The notes: generated from the letters alone by a model not told the origin. Counted from the stretch's first letter, positions 37,885 to 51,939 are shown. The stretch is DNA of 64,000 nucleotides from Oreocharis arfaki (GCA_013398015.1 VZRR01002859.1:310001-374000), one strand, 5' to 3'. Program-made: numbers and translations.

Positions 37885-40530
37885 CTTGATTATAAAAGAA
37901 TACACAAGAAAAAATAATTTGTTTGAAAGCAGGAGATTCTAGTGCATATATGTACACATGCTTTCTATACTTTTACAGCATATTTATGAGTTATCCTGAA
38001 TATTCATTCTCCAGAAGTCAAAAATCCCTTTAGATCTAGACCAAAACAGTGAAAACTGCTAAGAATCAGGCAACATGAGTTTCTGAGCTGTTTTATTCTT
38101 GTCAAATACATGGGGAATCACTGATTTTATCTTTTTCATTCATTCTTTTTTCTCCCTGAAATCCAGGTGTTTTCTATCACTAAAACCTACAGATAAAATT
38201 ATTTTCAATTTGTTTCAAAACTACCAGCATATAAGAAATGAGTAATGTTTTATTCTTCAAGAGCAGCACAATAGCTCTTGCTTCATACAAGATTTTAAAA
38301 ACATGAAAATGGGAACACACAAATTGCTTACATCTAGACAGGAGGCTGGAAATCAAGCTCTTAAGCTTTTGTAGAATTGGAAGATTGTACTCATTAGGTT
38401 CTTAAATTTTGAACTGATTGAAATATTCAGTGGCTTGAGAAACCATTTGGTTTCTGATTGCAGGAATTTTGTCTACAACTGGAGAAAATCCTAAATTAGA
38501 GATATATATCGCATCCATGGAATAGCATCTGCATCAGGCTTCCATTATGCAGCCTAACTGGCCTCTTTCAGGACTTCTAGAAGTATTTATTTTGATACAG
38601 TTTCTTGGACAGATTGATTAGAATCAAGAGTACTGCCATAAACTGCCAATTTCTAATATACTTCATAGGAGTGTGCAACATTTCTGTATCTGAGCAATTA
38701 GGGATTCTATTCACAATGATTGGACTTTTCAATCAGTCAGAAGAACTTCATAATACTGCTGGATTTGAATCTTATGGAGATATTCTCAACTATAAACCCC
38801 TAGAGATATCTAAATTTAGCCTGATGAGTTCCATCCCAAGAGAATCAGTGCCATTACATAAACCCACAGGTTTGTTTCAGAGTGAATAGAAGACGTAGGA
38901 ACCTTAGGCTTTCTGTCAGAAATTCTGTTCAATTTTCGTATAAATTTATTTCTTTTGCTGAGTGTTTGGTGCTAGAGATTTTGGAATTGATTTATGTTAC
39001 TTTTAATGGAAGCCCTTGACACCTGCTTGGGATTTTATGTCATTTAATGCCAGTTCCACATTGAAGCATAGTGGAAAAGGGTAACAGGTAACATGTACAA
39101 ATTTCTTGAAGATGTAGCTGACACCTTCAAGTTTGCACATTATCATTTAGTTCCTGAAGGGTGAAAGAAGACAGAACTTGTATTTAATGTTCTGTCTAAA
39201 GTATATTCCTACCATGTCATTTATTTGGACATTTTGCTCAATAACTCTTAGAAAGGATGCAATTCACAACTGAATGCCAGTATCAGTTTTTGAGGGCTGA
39301 ATGGAGGCTATGACAAGCGCTTATATTGCTTGACTGGTTGATCTTGCAATTCAAAAATATCCATGCACAAAGTGAAATAGCTACCTTCATGTAGCAATAC
39401 TGTAGGTCTTGATGTGATCATCTCTAGTGCATTTTATTATCTCACTATCATGTTCATTGAACACTGTATCTTCCTCTTATTTTTTTCCTTTTTTCCCTCA
39501 GTGCAAACATTATATGTTGCTACACAAAAATTTTGTGCTTTTCATCTTTCCCTCCCTCTGCTCCTCCTCTTGTTTTGAACAGGATAGTCTTGAAGATTTA
39601 TTTTTGAGTGGAAATATTTGGATCCTGAAGTTTTACATTGCTTTATCTTAGTGACTAGTTCTTATTTGGTCTATAAACTTTGTTGTTTATCAGTAGTTTC
39701 TGAGAAAGATAAGTAAATACTAACAGCTTTTGGCAGTGGCATTTTGATTGTGGAACCTCAGTGTAAAATATAACATTTTTCCTAATTAAAAAAAAAAAAA
39801 AAAAGTGCTTTCTGTTCTTTCTGTTATTAAAAATATTATGGTTGAAACCTCAAAGCTGTGCTTCTCCTCTGCACTAGTTTAGAGAAGGATCTAGTTTAGT
39901 TCAGATCCACGGACATATAGACTCTCAGACAACACTGTAGCTCAATTTCAGCCCCACTCTTCCTTCACCTTTATTCAGTATTGTTCTTTAATTCAGTAAA
40001 TAGCTGAGTCTGACAGATTTCTGTTGCTGTCTTATTCTTCTAACACAAAAATCTATGTGTGCATATTACCTAGGATTAGAAAACTGTCCTCTCAATGCTA
40101 ATGCAAGCAAGTGCAGTCTCTTTACAGGTACCTTACAGTTTCAGAAGAAATTTGGTCTTTCCTTACAGCAGTGATGTCTCACTTCATTTTTTAAGTAAAA
40201 AGCACAAAAACAATTGTATAACACAGGTGTTTATGCCAGGTAATAGCTACAGTTTTAATTACATATATGCCACTGTACTTTTCATTTAATCCAAAAATTC
40301 TTTAGTGTCATTTACAACTAACTTCCGTTGGATTAAGATTTTACTCCTTCTGACAAGAATTGCACTCTTCATGCAGATCCCTGTTCTTATTTTCGAGTAT
40401 GAGAGCATTCGTTGGTCACATCCCCAATCTGGAGATAGAAATAGATCCTGCATTTATTCCTTTGAACACTGTAGAAGAAAGACGAAAGCAAATCGTCCCT
40501 GGCAGCTGTAGTTTCAGGAAACAGAGGTTT
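37885..40530. other. Unique noncoding DNA
   Basis: No gene was recognised. A 17-A run lies at 39788-39804. The preceding ~350 bp do not resemble any RNA gene or processed transcript I recognise, so no retropseudogene is called. Confidence 0.5.
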
Positions 40531-40930
40531 TTGTAAAGTTACATATTTATAATGGTGTGTCACCTGGCCAGAGGGTCTGTTAGTCGTGTTCGTTTTTGTG
40601 GTCTGATCCTGCTGTCACGAAAAAGTACAGAAAAGCTCGTATTGATTGAGAAGGAGTTAACTTGCTGCCATAATGACACTGCTGACTAAACGGCTGTGGT
40701 TAAATTATCAGGAGTAATTGGAAAGAATGAAGGAAGAAAAAGAAACACGGATAAGCATGATCCAATGAGGCAGTGAGAGCTCCCCTACGAAGTGCATATG
40801 CCATTTATAAAAGTTACGCTCAGTGCCAGAGCTCTCAGAGGTACATTGATTTCCTCGTGAATTTCAATAGTTTCTAATCACAAAGAAATTACTCAGCTTG
40901 CCTCTGTGACTAACATAAATATGTGGGAAT
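40531..40930. promoter_or_regulatory. Candidate conserved noncoding element
   Basis: Repeat-free, compositionally balanced sequence with no homopolymers. It has an E-box (CACCTG near 40561) and a dense run of AT-core motifs (ggttaaattatcag and agtaattgg around 40699-40721). Its complexity stands out from the decayed flanks. A regulatory role is inference and needs cross-species alignment. Confidence 0.25.
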
Positions 40931-43900
40931 AAGATTAAAGCACTACATACACTGATAAAATTCAGTCAAATTTTTAAATTGCCCTTGGGCCAGTAAACTA
41001 ATAAGATATAGTGACCCACTTAAGCAGCTTGTATGAGAAAAAATCCTGCATAAAGTCAGCAAAACCCTCTTTCTTTGCTGAGATGGTGGTTGTAGTGTGC
41101 TAAGCCTGCTTTTTTTCAGCAGCACTGTCTTCTTTAAATGCATGGTTTGGCAGTGTATTGCACAGAAGCTATGGAGTTAAACCACGTAATTTACCAGCTG
41201 TGAAAATGTTTTACTGAAAGATTTGACTGTATTTGGACAGCTTGTATTTAAGTGCTAAAAAAATGATTTTAAAGTATGATTCTGCCTCAATATACTTCAA
41301 ACTACATGAAAAAGAGATTAGGAGCTTTCTGCATTTAGGATAAATGAAATATATGGTTAGTGCAAAGACAAATGAATTTTCATGTAAAATTCAATATTTT
41401 CCAGTACTTACAACGTTGTGGTACCAGGGAAATTACAGCCATGGAACTGTTACGCCTATCATTAATACATCCTGCAAAAAATCCATGATGAGCTGGATTT
41501 AAGGCCAGAATATGGGTATAGCTGTGAAAATAATCAGTGTTACAGTGTGATAGTCTGAGACAAAATTTAAAAAAAAAAAAAGGTGCTGCATGGGTAAAAA
41601 GCCTCAAAACATGACTCGCAGATGAAATAAACCCTACTTCTTCTCTTCTATAGCCAAAGCTTAAGGAAGACTGGGATTTATTGCCACGGTAATTTTTTTC
41701 TGAATGCCAATGCAGCTAAATGCTGTAGCATGGGACTAAAAACAGATGTTAAATCTGTTTAAGGGTATGCAGCAAATGTGATTGCTGAAGGCCTGAACTT
41801 TGCATAGATTTCATAGATAGGTAGAAGCCCAAAGAGCCCATGCCAGCTAGTTAGGAGTTGCAGTACCTGTTAGTAAGACCTCAGTCTTTACAATGGACAA
41901 ATGAGCGACGATGGAGAGGCAGATGAGCACTGTGGGTTGTATCTGTAGGACAGATCAAATGGTCCCTCGGTGAATTTAAGAGGGTGACAGTTATCTAGGA
42001 TCTTGCCTTTTGAGGAGCATGTGGAAGAGGGGAGATCTCCTTAAATGATTTAGGTGCCTAAAGTAAGCACCATAGTATCTCAGCTTTCCGGTAAGAAAGA
42101 ATCTCTCCTCTGTATTCATACAGTAAAAGTCTTCTGGAAAAAAATGTTCACAAAGGCTTTCTAAATGCAGCAGTGCTTTCCAGATGCTGAATTACAAGCT
42201 GAGACAACCCAAGAACTGCACAAGGACTTTAAAGACGTGTGAAATATATGCAACTTCGTTAAAGTTCATTAAAGTAATAATACATGAGATTAGTTGCTGA
42301 TGTTTACAGAACACACATAACCTCTCAAAAATTATATGTTGTTCTGCAGTATACAATTTGGCAGCACCTTTTTAAGAAATATTTTAAGGGTTATATCTTT
42401 TACTTGGCACATAGAGAATGGAGCACGAAAATTCCATTAACAGTAATAGAAGCTGTGTGTCTAATTTCTCATTAACAGTTCTGGTTAGTGTACACTCTTT
42501 AGTGCTAAGGCATGGGTTTTGTGTAGCCTCCTCTTTCTTTAATTATAAAATGCTCTCCGAACCTATAAACCCTTTACACCTATTAAGTCCTGTACTTTAA
42601 AAAATAATTCGCCCACAGATTATGTAATTTAGAATTTTTTTCTTGACTGGCATTAAATTATAGCTTTAGGTACTGCAAATGGATAATGTAAAGGCTGATT
42701 TAGAATGTGGCTATGTACCAAAGCTTTAGTTACCTTTCTTGCACCTTAAGCACGAATTAATTTGTTATAATCTGTTTTCTTCTAAATTTTTTCTAAACTT
42801 TTTATCATTTAAAATTCTGTTTCATGCAACACAAAGACTAACATCTCTGAAGTGCAATTGTAAACCTCAGTGTGCACAGAGAGGTATACATGTATGATAT
42901 CTATATCCCCTTGCCTTCAGCTATGCGTTTGAAAAATACTTATCCTATCTGGAAGAGGAAGGAGTACTTACAGATCTAATACAGTCTCATTTAGTCACCT
43001 ATTATTTATGAGACCGCTTTAGGCAAGTGTTTTCAGACATGCCTACCTAGAGCTAGTCATATTTTTTGTATGTAGGCAATTTGACAGCAACCTTGCTTAG
43101 ATAAGTGACTGCAGTCTTCATTGCATGGATTGCTTTAGATGCAGGGGAAAGTAATAATTGCTTTGCCAAAGAACTTCACCCATGGACCTTAGCCTTCTAT
43201 GTTCCATAGCGCAATTTATATGTTTAAATATGCCTGAAAACTTTTCTTGTTAAATGAATTCCACAGATTGTTACAAGCATTTGAAATTAACTCCTGTATC
43301 ATAATACTGACCTACCTTTTCACAGCTTACAATTTTTATATAGATGTGCGAAGTAGTGATGATTATGAAATGGAGAACATCCAACTGAAAGTTAACCAGT
43401 CAGTAAAATTATAAATGATGGTACTGAGCTTTCCTAAGAGAAGGGGTACATAACACTGAATGCCTTATTTTTATAACATCCCCCAATGTCTTTTCAGATA
43501 AAAGGCTGAGAAAAGAATTAATGTGTCAAAAGACTATGTTTTGCAGCCCATAAAGCAACAAAGCATTTCTTCATGGGTCAACCTTAGCCTATACTGTAGA
43601 TAAAATTGCACTGACCTTTTATCTGTATTGACAAAGATTTCATTCAACAGAACTGATTTCTGACTTTTATACTTGAAAAAGTTGTATACTTCGACACCTT
43701 GGTAATCAGACATTTTAAGCCCAGACAAAATGCTCAGGCAGCTGGGGGAAGATGTTAGAAGCTCTCTTTGAAGATCAACAAAAAAAGATTCACTTTAGAG
43801 AATACTGACAGACTTCTAAGATTTTTATACTCCTGTGGTTTTATTCCAATTGTTCTTCTCAGCACTTTTTTTTTTTTTCCAAAAATGGGCATAAATATAA

Positions 43901-45759
43901 TAGGTTTATCAAGGTTTATGTACAACTTTGAAATCTAAAGTTGATCTTTTTTTCTTTTTTAAGGTCTGTATGGAAATGGCTAAACATTAGTGTTTCTTAT
44001 TCCTTAGATTTCTTTCTCAGGTTTTCAGATGTATCAAAAGTATAATTAGATTATGAACCAGAGAACAGCCAGATACCATCATCCATCAACTTGTCAGTGG
44101 ATACCAAGTGGAAGCATAATCTATTTTATGTGCTGCTAGCTTGTCTGCTCTCAGTCCAGTGCCTACATACCCTAGATTAAGGAGTCAGATAAAGCCCTTG
44201 CTTTTATGATACCACAGAACCTGTATTTACACTTTCTATATACTTTAAAAATATATTTGAATAGTATGTGGACTGTTCAGCTTCCAAACGGTGTTTAGTA
44301 CATGTCGTCATATATACTGGATTAATATCCAGGAAGCTCTATTTCTATTTCTGCCTTCATCTCTGATTCACATGGGCACTTTAGATATAGAACTGAACTA
44401 CTGAATATTTCACCTTCCCATCCTTAAAAAATGAGAATAATTTTGGAAAACATTTGCTACAGTAATTTAGAGCCTGTGGATTGGATCTTCCGTAGAAGTG
44501 CTAGATATTAGGCACAGTTTCACCTCATGAAAACGAGACCGGGGCAAACACTTAGTTAGAATATTGTTTTAAGTAAAATGCTTCAATGCAGACTTCTGAA
44601 ATGTAGAAGTTTTTGGTCACTTGGATGGAGGTTTTTTCCTTACTCTTTCGTATCTTACTTTCTCAAGCGATAACTGTTACTGAGTTTCTGAAAGTCTGGC
44701 AGTAAAATCCAGCCTGTTCTCCTGATTCCCTTGTTTGAAATGTTGACAAATTCATTTAGAAAAAAATAATTGTTTTTATTATATTAGTATTAATTATCTC
44801 AAATGACTGTCATAATTCTGCAATTTGTCTGGGCATACATAATTTAATACTTATGTCCATAGTTACTGGTTGATGAAGAATACTCTAGGAAGAAACTTAA
44901 CTTGACATATTCAATGGCAAATTGTGTTAAAAAACATTTTATTAAGCTAGGACTTTTTTAAAGTCAGATCCTCAGCATAAGAATATTATGTAAATCAGGT
45001 CAATTCTTTCCAAGCAGTGAAAACTAATGTCAGAAAATACATATTTTAGCATAAATTATTTAGTGAAAAGTTCAGTTCTTTTATAGTAGTGTGCCTGAAG
45101 CATTCGAATATGGGCATTTTGTCTGGTCATCATTAACACATGCCATAGGAGATTTCACTTCCTTCCAGACATTAGTTTCAAGACTTTTGCCATTCAACAT
45201 GGGTTTTTTCAGAAACACAACTTTTCTTCCATTATTCTCTGTCAATATCCATGTACTGTCTTCTTGCAACTTATATCAACCAAGTGAATTGGCAACTACA
45301 TTTTTAAGTGTTTTTAAATTGTTCAGAAATTTTAAAGTCTGTTGTAAAAGCACTGTAAGTCTTTCTGGAAGAAGAGAAGCAGAAAAATGAAGGGAAGGAT
45401 CACTGAAAGATTGCAGAGAAAATGTCCTTTCTATTGTTTCCATCAGGAAATGGTCTTAGCCATATTCCAACTTCTTTCTTTCTTAAAAAAATATGAAATT
45501 AAAAATTACAATTTTACTTTCCCTACATAAGTAGAGAAAACTTACATAAGTAGGTTTTGAAATTCTAAACTGCATGCATGCTTGTATCTGGGAAATTATT
45601 TTTAGTTACAGCTGAAGAATTCAATTGACAATTTTAGCCTACCAGCAAACTTTAAAAATAAAGCTTCGGGGAAAAGAAATCCTTGAAGTCTTTGAAGTTT
45701 TGTATAAAAGGAAAAAAAAAAACAACTCCCAAACCAAAACAATAAAGAAATTAACCTCA
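40931..45759. other. Unique noncoding DNA
   Basis: No gene was recognised. The segment 42230-42780 (around attccattaacagtaatag) also has the texture of conserved noncoding DNA, but without any diagnostic signal. A 13-T run lies near 43866-43878. The sequence at about 41809-41850 (gatttcatagataggtagaa) weakly recalls an old CR1 tail and is not called. Confidence 0.5.
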
Positions 45760-46890
45760 TAGATGCGTAATATGAGGGCTGGAACAGACCATACAAAGTC
45801 ATCTAGTCTGCTTCTGTGCTCCAGGCTAGAGTCTGCTGTGACACCTGTGCTTGACAGGTTTCCTGAACCTGTCCTTAGTGACAGCACCATCACCACCAAA
45901 ATCCCTTTTAAGTGTTCATGGGCAATATATTCCAATGCTACACAGCTCTTGTCATCGGAAAGGTTTTACTAGTTTTTGTTTGAATCCTTACTGCCACTCA
46001 GTTTCTTATTACTGTAGCTGTTCCTTCTTCTATCAGCAATAGATATAGGAGAAATATTTCCTTATTTATGGCAAGAATTTTCTACGTCCTTGAGCATTAC
46101 TATCCTATCCTCCTCTTTCTGCAGCTGAGCAAATTCATTTGTTTCAGACTTGGTTAGCAGATTAGACATTTGGTTTGATCATTCTTATTATCATCCTTTA
46201 GCTGGTACCTATGTCTTTCTTGAATTGCAGTGCCTAAAACTGTGCTGCATTTGAGGTCTCACCCATCTTAAGACTATCAATAAGATGAATTTGTGTGGTG
46301 TGCAAGATGCATTCCTGTCTAGCCAGCCCAGTATGGGTATGCATTCTTCACAGATGTGTGATATTTTTACCCAGCAGAAGACCTACTTAGCCATTTCTTT
46401 TACTGCATCTTATGGTGACATAGTTAATTTTTTCCATGTAGATCATCTTGCATTTTCTCTTTTGAATGCATTTCTCTCTTTTTAAAAATTCTTCCGATTT
46501 TCAATATACTCTTGAGGTCTAATCCTATATTCCAGTGTATTTGAAATCTCTGTGCTCCTGGTTTCCATCTGCTGTGTTAATATGAACTTTCAATTTCCTA
46601 TCACAAATGTTGTTCATGAAAGTATTTTAAAAAGTAGACCTAAATTGACACTGAAGTGTGTCAGCAAGGCTATGATATATCCTTCCACATTCATAATAGA
46701 CCGCTGATACTTAGTGATTATGGTTATCTTGTCAGCTTTACATCCACCCATACAGCTACCTTATTTTTTGTCTCTTTCCTATCAAACATTAATTCATTCA
46801 TATTCTATATATACTTTTTTAAAATGAGTATCTGTAATTTCATCAAGTCATTACCTTAATTATTCTGCATTTGCATGCCGACATCTAAAG
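45760..46890 (-). mobile_element. Old CR1/L3-like LINE, 3' portion, about 1.1 kb
   Basis: On the plus strand the region follows, in order, the reverse complement of ancient amniote CR1s. It opens with a ggctggaacagaccatacaa..GTCATCTAGTCTG tail-side block. It continues with a TTTAAGTGTTCATGGGCAATATATTCCAATGCTACAC-like block, a CTTGAATTGCAGTGCCTAAAACTGTGC..TTTGAGGTCTCACC block, a TTTTACCCAGCAGAAGA region and a GAACTTTCAATTT..GTTCATGAAAGTATT block. The last block, GTAGACCTAAATTGACACTGAAGTG, corresponds to reverse-transcriptase sequence. Divergence is very high, so the frame is destroyed and the left and right edges are approximate. Frames of up to 98 codons inside it are remnants or chance. Confidence 0.7.
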
Positions 46891-47104
46891 CATCAGATTT
46901 ATCACTGCTGTCTTCTTGACAAAGTCTCTGATTATGTCCCCTTCTTTCTTTATTCTGGGTCCATTTCCAAGTCCATGAACCTTTTACTTTAAAGACTGAG
47001 GGGACAATATATCATATTATAAATGAGTTAGAAGTTATAAGTTGTAGGTACACATTCTGTGCACTCATAGTACACTCGGGCAATATGGAGCTGTAGAACC
47101 TCTC
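46891..47104. other. Unassigned sequence between two CR1 copies
   Basis: It could be a further, unrecognisable part of the old CR1 upstream of it, or unique DNA. Confidence 0.4.
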
Positions 47105-47420
47105 TGTCATAGAAAAGCTGTTGGGAAGAGACCTCTGAAGATCACCTCATGTATCTTCTCCAAGCAGGAGTGTCCCCGCACTAGGTCACATCAGTTATGG
47201 CTTTATCTGCCTAAGTCTTGGAAACTCCGAAGATGGAGGTTCCACAGCCTTTCTCTGGGCTGTCTGTTCCACATATTTGTGTGTACATGTGTATTTATGG
47301 GAGTGTGTGTTACCTCCTAATGGCCAACCTGAGACTCCTAGGCACCCATTTTTTGGCATTATCCCCCTGGCATCAAAATGAGTTTGGCTCCAGCAGCCTC
47401 CTTACTATGTTTTGGAAAGT
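47105..47420 (-). mobile_element. CR1: CR1 LINE 3' portion, diverged
   Basis: The reverse-complement CR1 order is visible. It runs tcatagaaaagctgttggga (tail side), agacctctgaagatcacct, CAAGCAGGAGTGTCC, the GGAAACTCCGAAGATGGAGGTTCCACAGCC block, tctctgggctgtctgttcca, the CCTCCTAATGGCCAACCTGAGACTCC block and a GTTTGGCTCCAGCAGCCTCCTTA stretch. It is older than the 35228 copy, with several indels and a short TGTGTA-rich insertion near 47277-47310. Confidence 0.8.
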
Positions 47421-50400
47421 CATAGGCAACTATCTCTGGAAGTACTGGCATTTTTGCTAGCAGGAAGGACACACTGAAATAAAAACAATCACATTTCTTT
47501 ATGCTACAATGGAATTGTATTGTAAAACCCCCTAAATCCACATTTTATAGTTTAGGTGTCCCTCCCATTGTATAAACCCAGAATGTTTGACAAGCTGAAC
47601 AATATTTTTGTTCCTTCCTATACAAAGATATAAGTAAAAGCTTGACTGAAAAATAATAATGCAAAAAAAAAAAATTGACTGTGAAGAATCTCCACCCTTC
47701 ACTGAAAAATGATGCTTAAATTTGTGACTTTTTACTAAAAAGTTACCAAGATTATGTCTTTATTTTGGATTGAATTCCCTTTTGGGTGTCAGAGTATGTT
47801 TTTTTTAAAATAGGAGCAGATTAAATGTAATTTCATAAACATATGTAAGACTCTGAAAATATATCTGTGGCTAAGCCATAGAAAGATTGAAGTAAAAATA
47901 ATGCAGTATTTAGATCTCTGAAATTCAGGTTTCTGCAATTGTAATAAAAAATCATAAAACACATTATGATAAATAGCAAAGTGGATTTTGCTAGGCTAAA
48001 GTAGTAAAGTTTAAAACTGTATATCTGCAAGCTAAAAATTAAAATCTAAAAATAAAGCTAGTAGGATATTAATATTTATATTGAACTTAGTGGCAGAAAA
48101 AATGCCCTGAGCAAATTTCCTGCTTAAACTTTGATGTAGTAAAATACCTTAAAGGTAGGATCTCAGACAGTATTTTGAGTCTGCACTTAATGGTATTAAA
48201 TGTAGAAGTGTAAATTATGTACAAACCTGTAAAAAATAAAAATGTTGAAGTGTATTGTAGCTGTCTGATGTAAATCAGAAAAGATTCCACAGACAGCAGT
48301 AGACATAAATCAGTGTAAAAAGAGTGAAGAAAAAGCAGAACAATTTTTTTGGAGTTAGAAGATAAATATTTTCGGTAGATTTTGCAGAAATTTTACTCTT
48401 ACTTAGTTTTTCAAATATAGTATATAAAATAAAATAATATTCCAAATTGATACTTACTTTTGTGTTTCTCATATTTATATGCTGCCTGCACATGAAAGGA
48501 CCACATCACTTACTTTAGAGATAAGCTGATGGTGAAGCAAAATATTTTTCAAGAATACACAGCTATGCTAGGCAATGTGAAGTGTAAAATGTTTAAATTA
48601 TATTGTGAGAAAGAAGCTGATGATGGCTATTTTAACGTTGGAAAGCTGCTACAGGATCTTTGAACACCTTAAAAATAATGTATAGCAAATGAAAAACCAT
48701 TGTGAAAAATTAAAAAGAAAGAGCAGAAATTTGGTCATTGGAGATGGAGCTGCATGAATGAAGCATGAGTTCTAATGTCTGATGATAGAGTTTAGCTGAA
48801 GCGAAATTAGTAATAAATCACACCTTCTTAGAGTGAGAGTAATTAATCATTGTAATGGTTTATTGAATAAAGTAGTAAATTCATCACTTGGAGTCTTTAC
48901 CAATAACACAATTTATTTCTAAAACTATCCCCCAAGATGCTGAGCTTGATAGTATTTACTTATGTAGTAGAGTATTTCCCGTCTATGCAAAATTTATGAA
49001 CTAGAAATGTGTTGTGTAAGAGGTAAGTCTAAATGACTCCAGGAGATTTCTATTTCAGTTCTATTATTCTGAGTGGTTTTGTCTGATATTAAGATAAAGG
49101 TAAAAAGCTGGAGGGAGGAGGTTGGTGGTTATCACTTATTTGAGTCTTTTCATGGAATTACACTTACTTATGAACACTCAAGTATTTTATTATTTTATAT
49201 GTTTTATCATTTATGTACAGTGATTTTCCGTGATGATTATATTCATTGCTTACACTCTTACGAATGTTTGTGCAGACAGTAAGTCATCTAACTGGTGTAC
49301 CTACAGTTTCTGTTTCCATATATTCTTTGCCCTTTTCTTGTGTTTCAGATCAAGGATATCTCTGTCTTCCTGGCATAACTAAAACTTGTGCTTGCTTTGC
49401 AGTATGACTCAATTCTTTCATGCTTTGTAAATTAGATAAATGTTTTTATGATTGTATTGGGTCACAGATAACACTATTTACACTCCATGAAGGAATCTGG
49501 CAATTTTCTGTATGATTTAGAATGAAAATTTGAGTATTGATATTTTACCATTTTTCATCCCAGATATTTTTTTCAGTTTAGAGCTGTGACAAATTCTGTT
49601 ATTTTTCTGTCATGGAAGTTCACATACACATTCACAGAGAGGCTGCTCATTTGCCTTGTCATGCAAATGCAAAGTTTTATATTTTAACTCTGATATATGT
49701 AGAGGATCCCTTACTTCCTCAAGCTTGCAGCCTGAACAATTTAAGCCAAGAACACGAAGTGCAATGACAGATCCTATCAACCACTTGGTTGAAGCAGAAT
49801 TCTGCATGATCAGTCCTTGTGAGGACCCAAAAATATTTCATGGTAGGGTTGCTTTTTCATATAAAAAATCTTGTTACATGGTCCTTTGCTATTCTTCTCT
49901 CCTCCTGTTTTTCTTTTGTTTTTCTGTTCTTTTTATTATCCATTGCTACAGCCTTTCAGGTTTTTTTGTCCATATTTCTCCTCTGCAGTGTACCCTGTCT
50001 TCAAATAAAAGAATCACAAGATAAAGCTTTAGAGTCCTAAAAAATAGCACTTGAAAATAACCTGAGATTTTCTCAGACCATGGTGGCCATTCAAACACAA
50101 AATAGTGCTGAGAGCCCTTGTCAGTTATGATCCTGGCTTTGTGATGAAGCAAATAATTCTAATTTCCCTTTGACACCTCTGGGTCGGAAGGCCCTGGTCA
50201 CAGTATGTCAGGAAATGGCACAGACAGTCCTATGTAGCTGAAAGAATTTTTCTATCTGAGCCATTGACAATCAATCAAGAGTCAAGGGACCCAGCTCGAT
50301 TTCCCACATCTTCTAATGCAGGCTACTTCATTACCCAAATTAATCTTGTTCCACAGCACAGGACAGATGTAGATATATAGATGGATCTTACTAAGGGAGA

Positions 50401-51939
50401 ATATCCATCTCTTGCAGAAAGGTGCCTATTAGCCTCAGCAAGAGTCATACGTTTACTGGGCTAAATAAGCCGTGTTCTTTGCCTTATCTTCCCACACACT
50501 GCTTTCCCAACAGCCATAAGTTATTGGTGTTCTCCACTAAAGTAATGCAGATTCTCTTCACTTTACAAAGTTCCATATATCCACCTGTAATGAACCTGTA
50601 GTTGTAATTTCTATCTTGAAGTGTCGAAAGGTACTGGCTAACTTCTTGTCCCAATAGCAACTCTGTTTTCAGGCAGCATCTACCTCCAGAACTCCCAGCA
50701 TCTCCCTCTTTGGGTTGCTGGTGCTTGGTGCTTGGTGCTTGTTAGTCTTCCCACCAATGGTCTCCTTTCTGGTTGCAGTTACTGCTGTCAAAAAGATGAC
50801 AGAAATACCAATTCTATGCCTGAACCTTGCTGAAAACAGTTATCTAAAGACAGGAAATTCCTAAAAAATCATCCAAAATTTTTCAGGAGGGAGATTTTTG
50901 AATTCTACATTAAGCAAGATGTCAACATACTTGTTTTTTTCATTGAACTTCTTCAGCTATGACGGTTCACATCCTCAAAGTAAAGTGATTCTTGATGTGT
51001 CTATAACATTTATAGATCAAGTATGGACTGAAGTCTGTAATGAAATGTATATAGTAAGAAAAAAATTTAGTTATCTCTTTTTATTTCCAACTATGGCAAT
51101 GGCTTTCCTAAAAATGTTTTGAAGACTGGTATTTGTCTAGTAGATCCTCGGAACTCTCTCTATATCTCAGCCTTGAGTTATGTCAATCTATGATATACAG
51201 AGCTGATGCAGTACTTGATAAATTGATCCTGTAGTTGTGACTTATATGAAGAATTAGAAGAAAGAACTAATTATGGAGTAAGAAACTTCATAATTACTGA
51301 ATATATGGGAAGTACTGCTGGGAATTTCAAAGAGCTGTGGGATGGTGGTGGCTAAAAGACAGAAAAGACATTGCATTCATCTGAAAGATATGTTGTTCAT
51401 GTGTTGATTAATTCCTCATAATCTTCTTCCCATTCTTTTAGAGTTCTGGTTAGAATTTCTCTCTTGCATCATGCATTTGAGAGGAAACTGAAGTGGTAGT
51501 GGCCATACTTTTTTTCTAGTATCTGTATGCTTCCAGAGACGGCCATAAGGGCTGGGACAAATCTACCTGTCAATCACATATCCCAAACAACTCAAGTTAT
51601 GGTCAGTAATCTTGCTTTAGATAACATCAGTCTGCAGTTTATCTTTTCCCATGTGTTTCTAAATGCTAAATTGAAAATTCGTACTGTGCTCTGAATTTTG
51701 AAACAGAAGATTGGCATTATTCTGCATGAATACTGTGCACCTGAATTCTTGAGATAGCTTCCAAACAATGTGATGAATCCTCTTGTAACATTAAAATTTT
51801 AAATGTTAAGGCCAGATTCTGCAATTCTGTCTAACGTGTCTTCAGCAAACAATCAGCTGGTGATTGCAGGATCGTAGGACCTGGCCCACACTTATAAAAC
51901 ATCTCTGTCGAGCAATGATACTGTTAAGAGTTATTAGAA
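47421..51939. other. Unique AT-rich noncoding DNA
   Basis: No gene was recognised. A TAATTA at 48840-48845, within 48780-48900, lies in a repeat-free AT-rich block resembling conserved noncoding DNA. A 7-bp unit (ggtgctt) is repeated three times at 50720-50740. The 122-codon frame at 49656-50024 starts at TTG and has no recognised domain. Confidence 0.5.
50720..50740. repeat. 7-bp tandem repeat, three copies
   Basis: Three perfect copies of ggtgctt in tandem, probably from slippage. Confidence 0.85.

Noticed and set aside
39430..39804. Possible processed pseudogene ending in a 17-A run
   Set aside because: The upstream sequence matches no transcript I recognise, and no target duplication is visible. 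CR1 machinery does not use poly-A tails, so such pseudogenes are rare in birds.
41809..41850. Weak resemblance to an old CR1 tail (gatttcatagataggtagaa)
   Set aside because: Only one short block matches and the following sequence does not continue in CR1 order.
49656..50024. 122-codon plus frame
   Set aside because: It starts at TTG. The hydrophobic C-terminal half comes from T-rich simple sequence, and no homology was recognised.
50250..50320. SINE-like phrase (gagtcaagggacccag then tcgatttccca) recalling a tRNA-derived SINE
   Set aside because: Only about 30 bp match loosely, and no A/B box pair or tail was found. Too weak to call.
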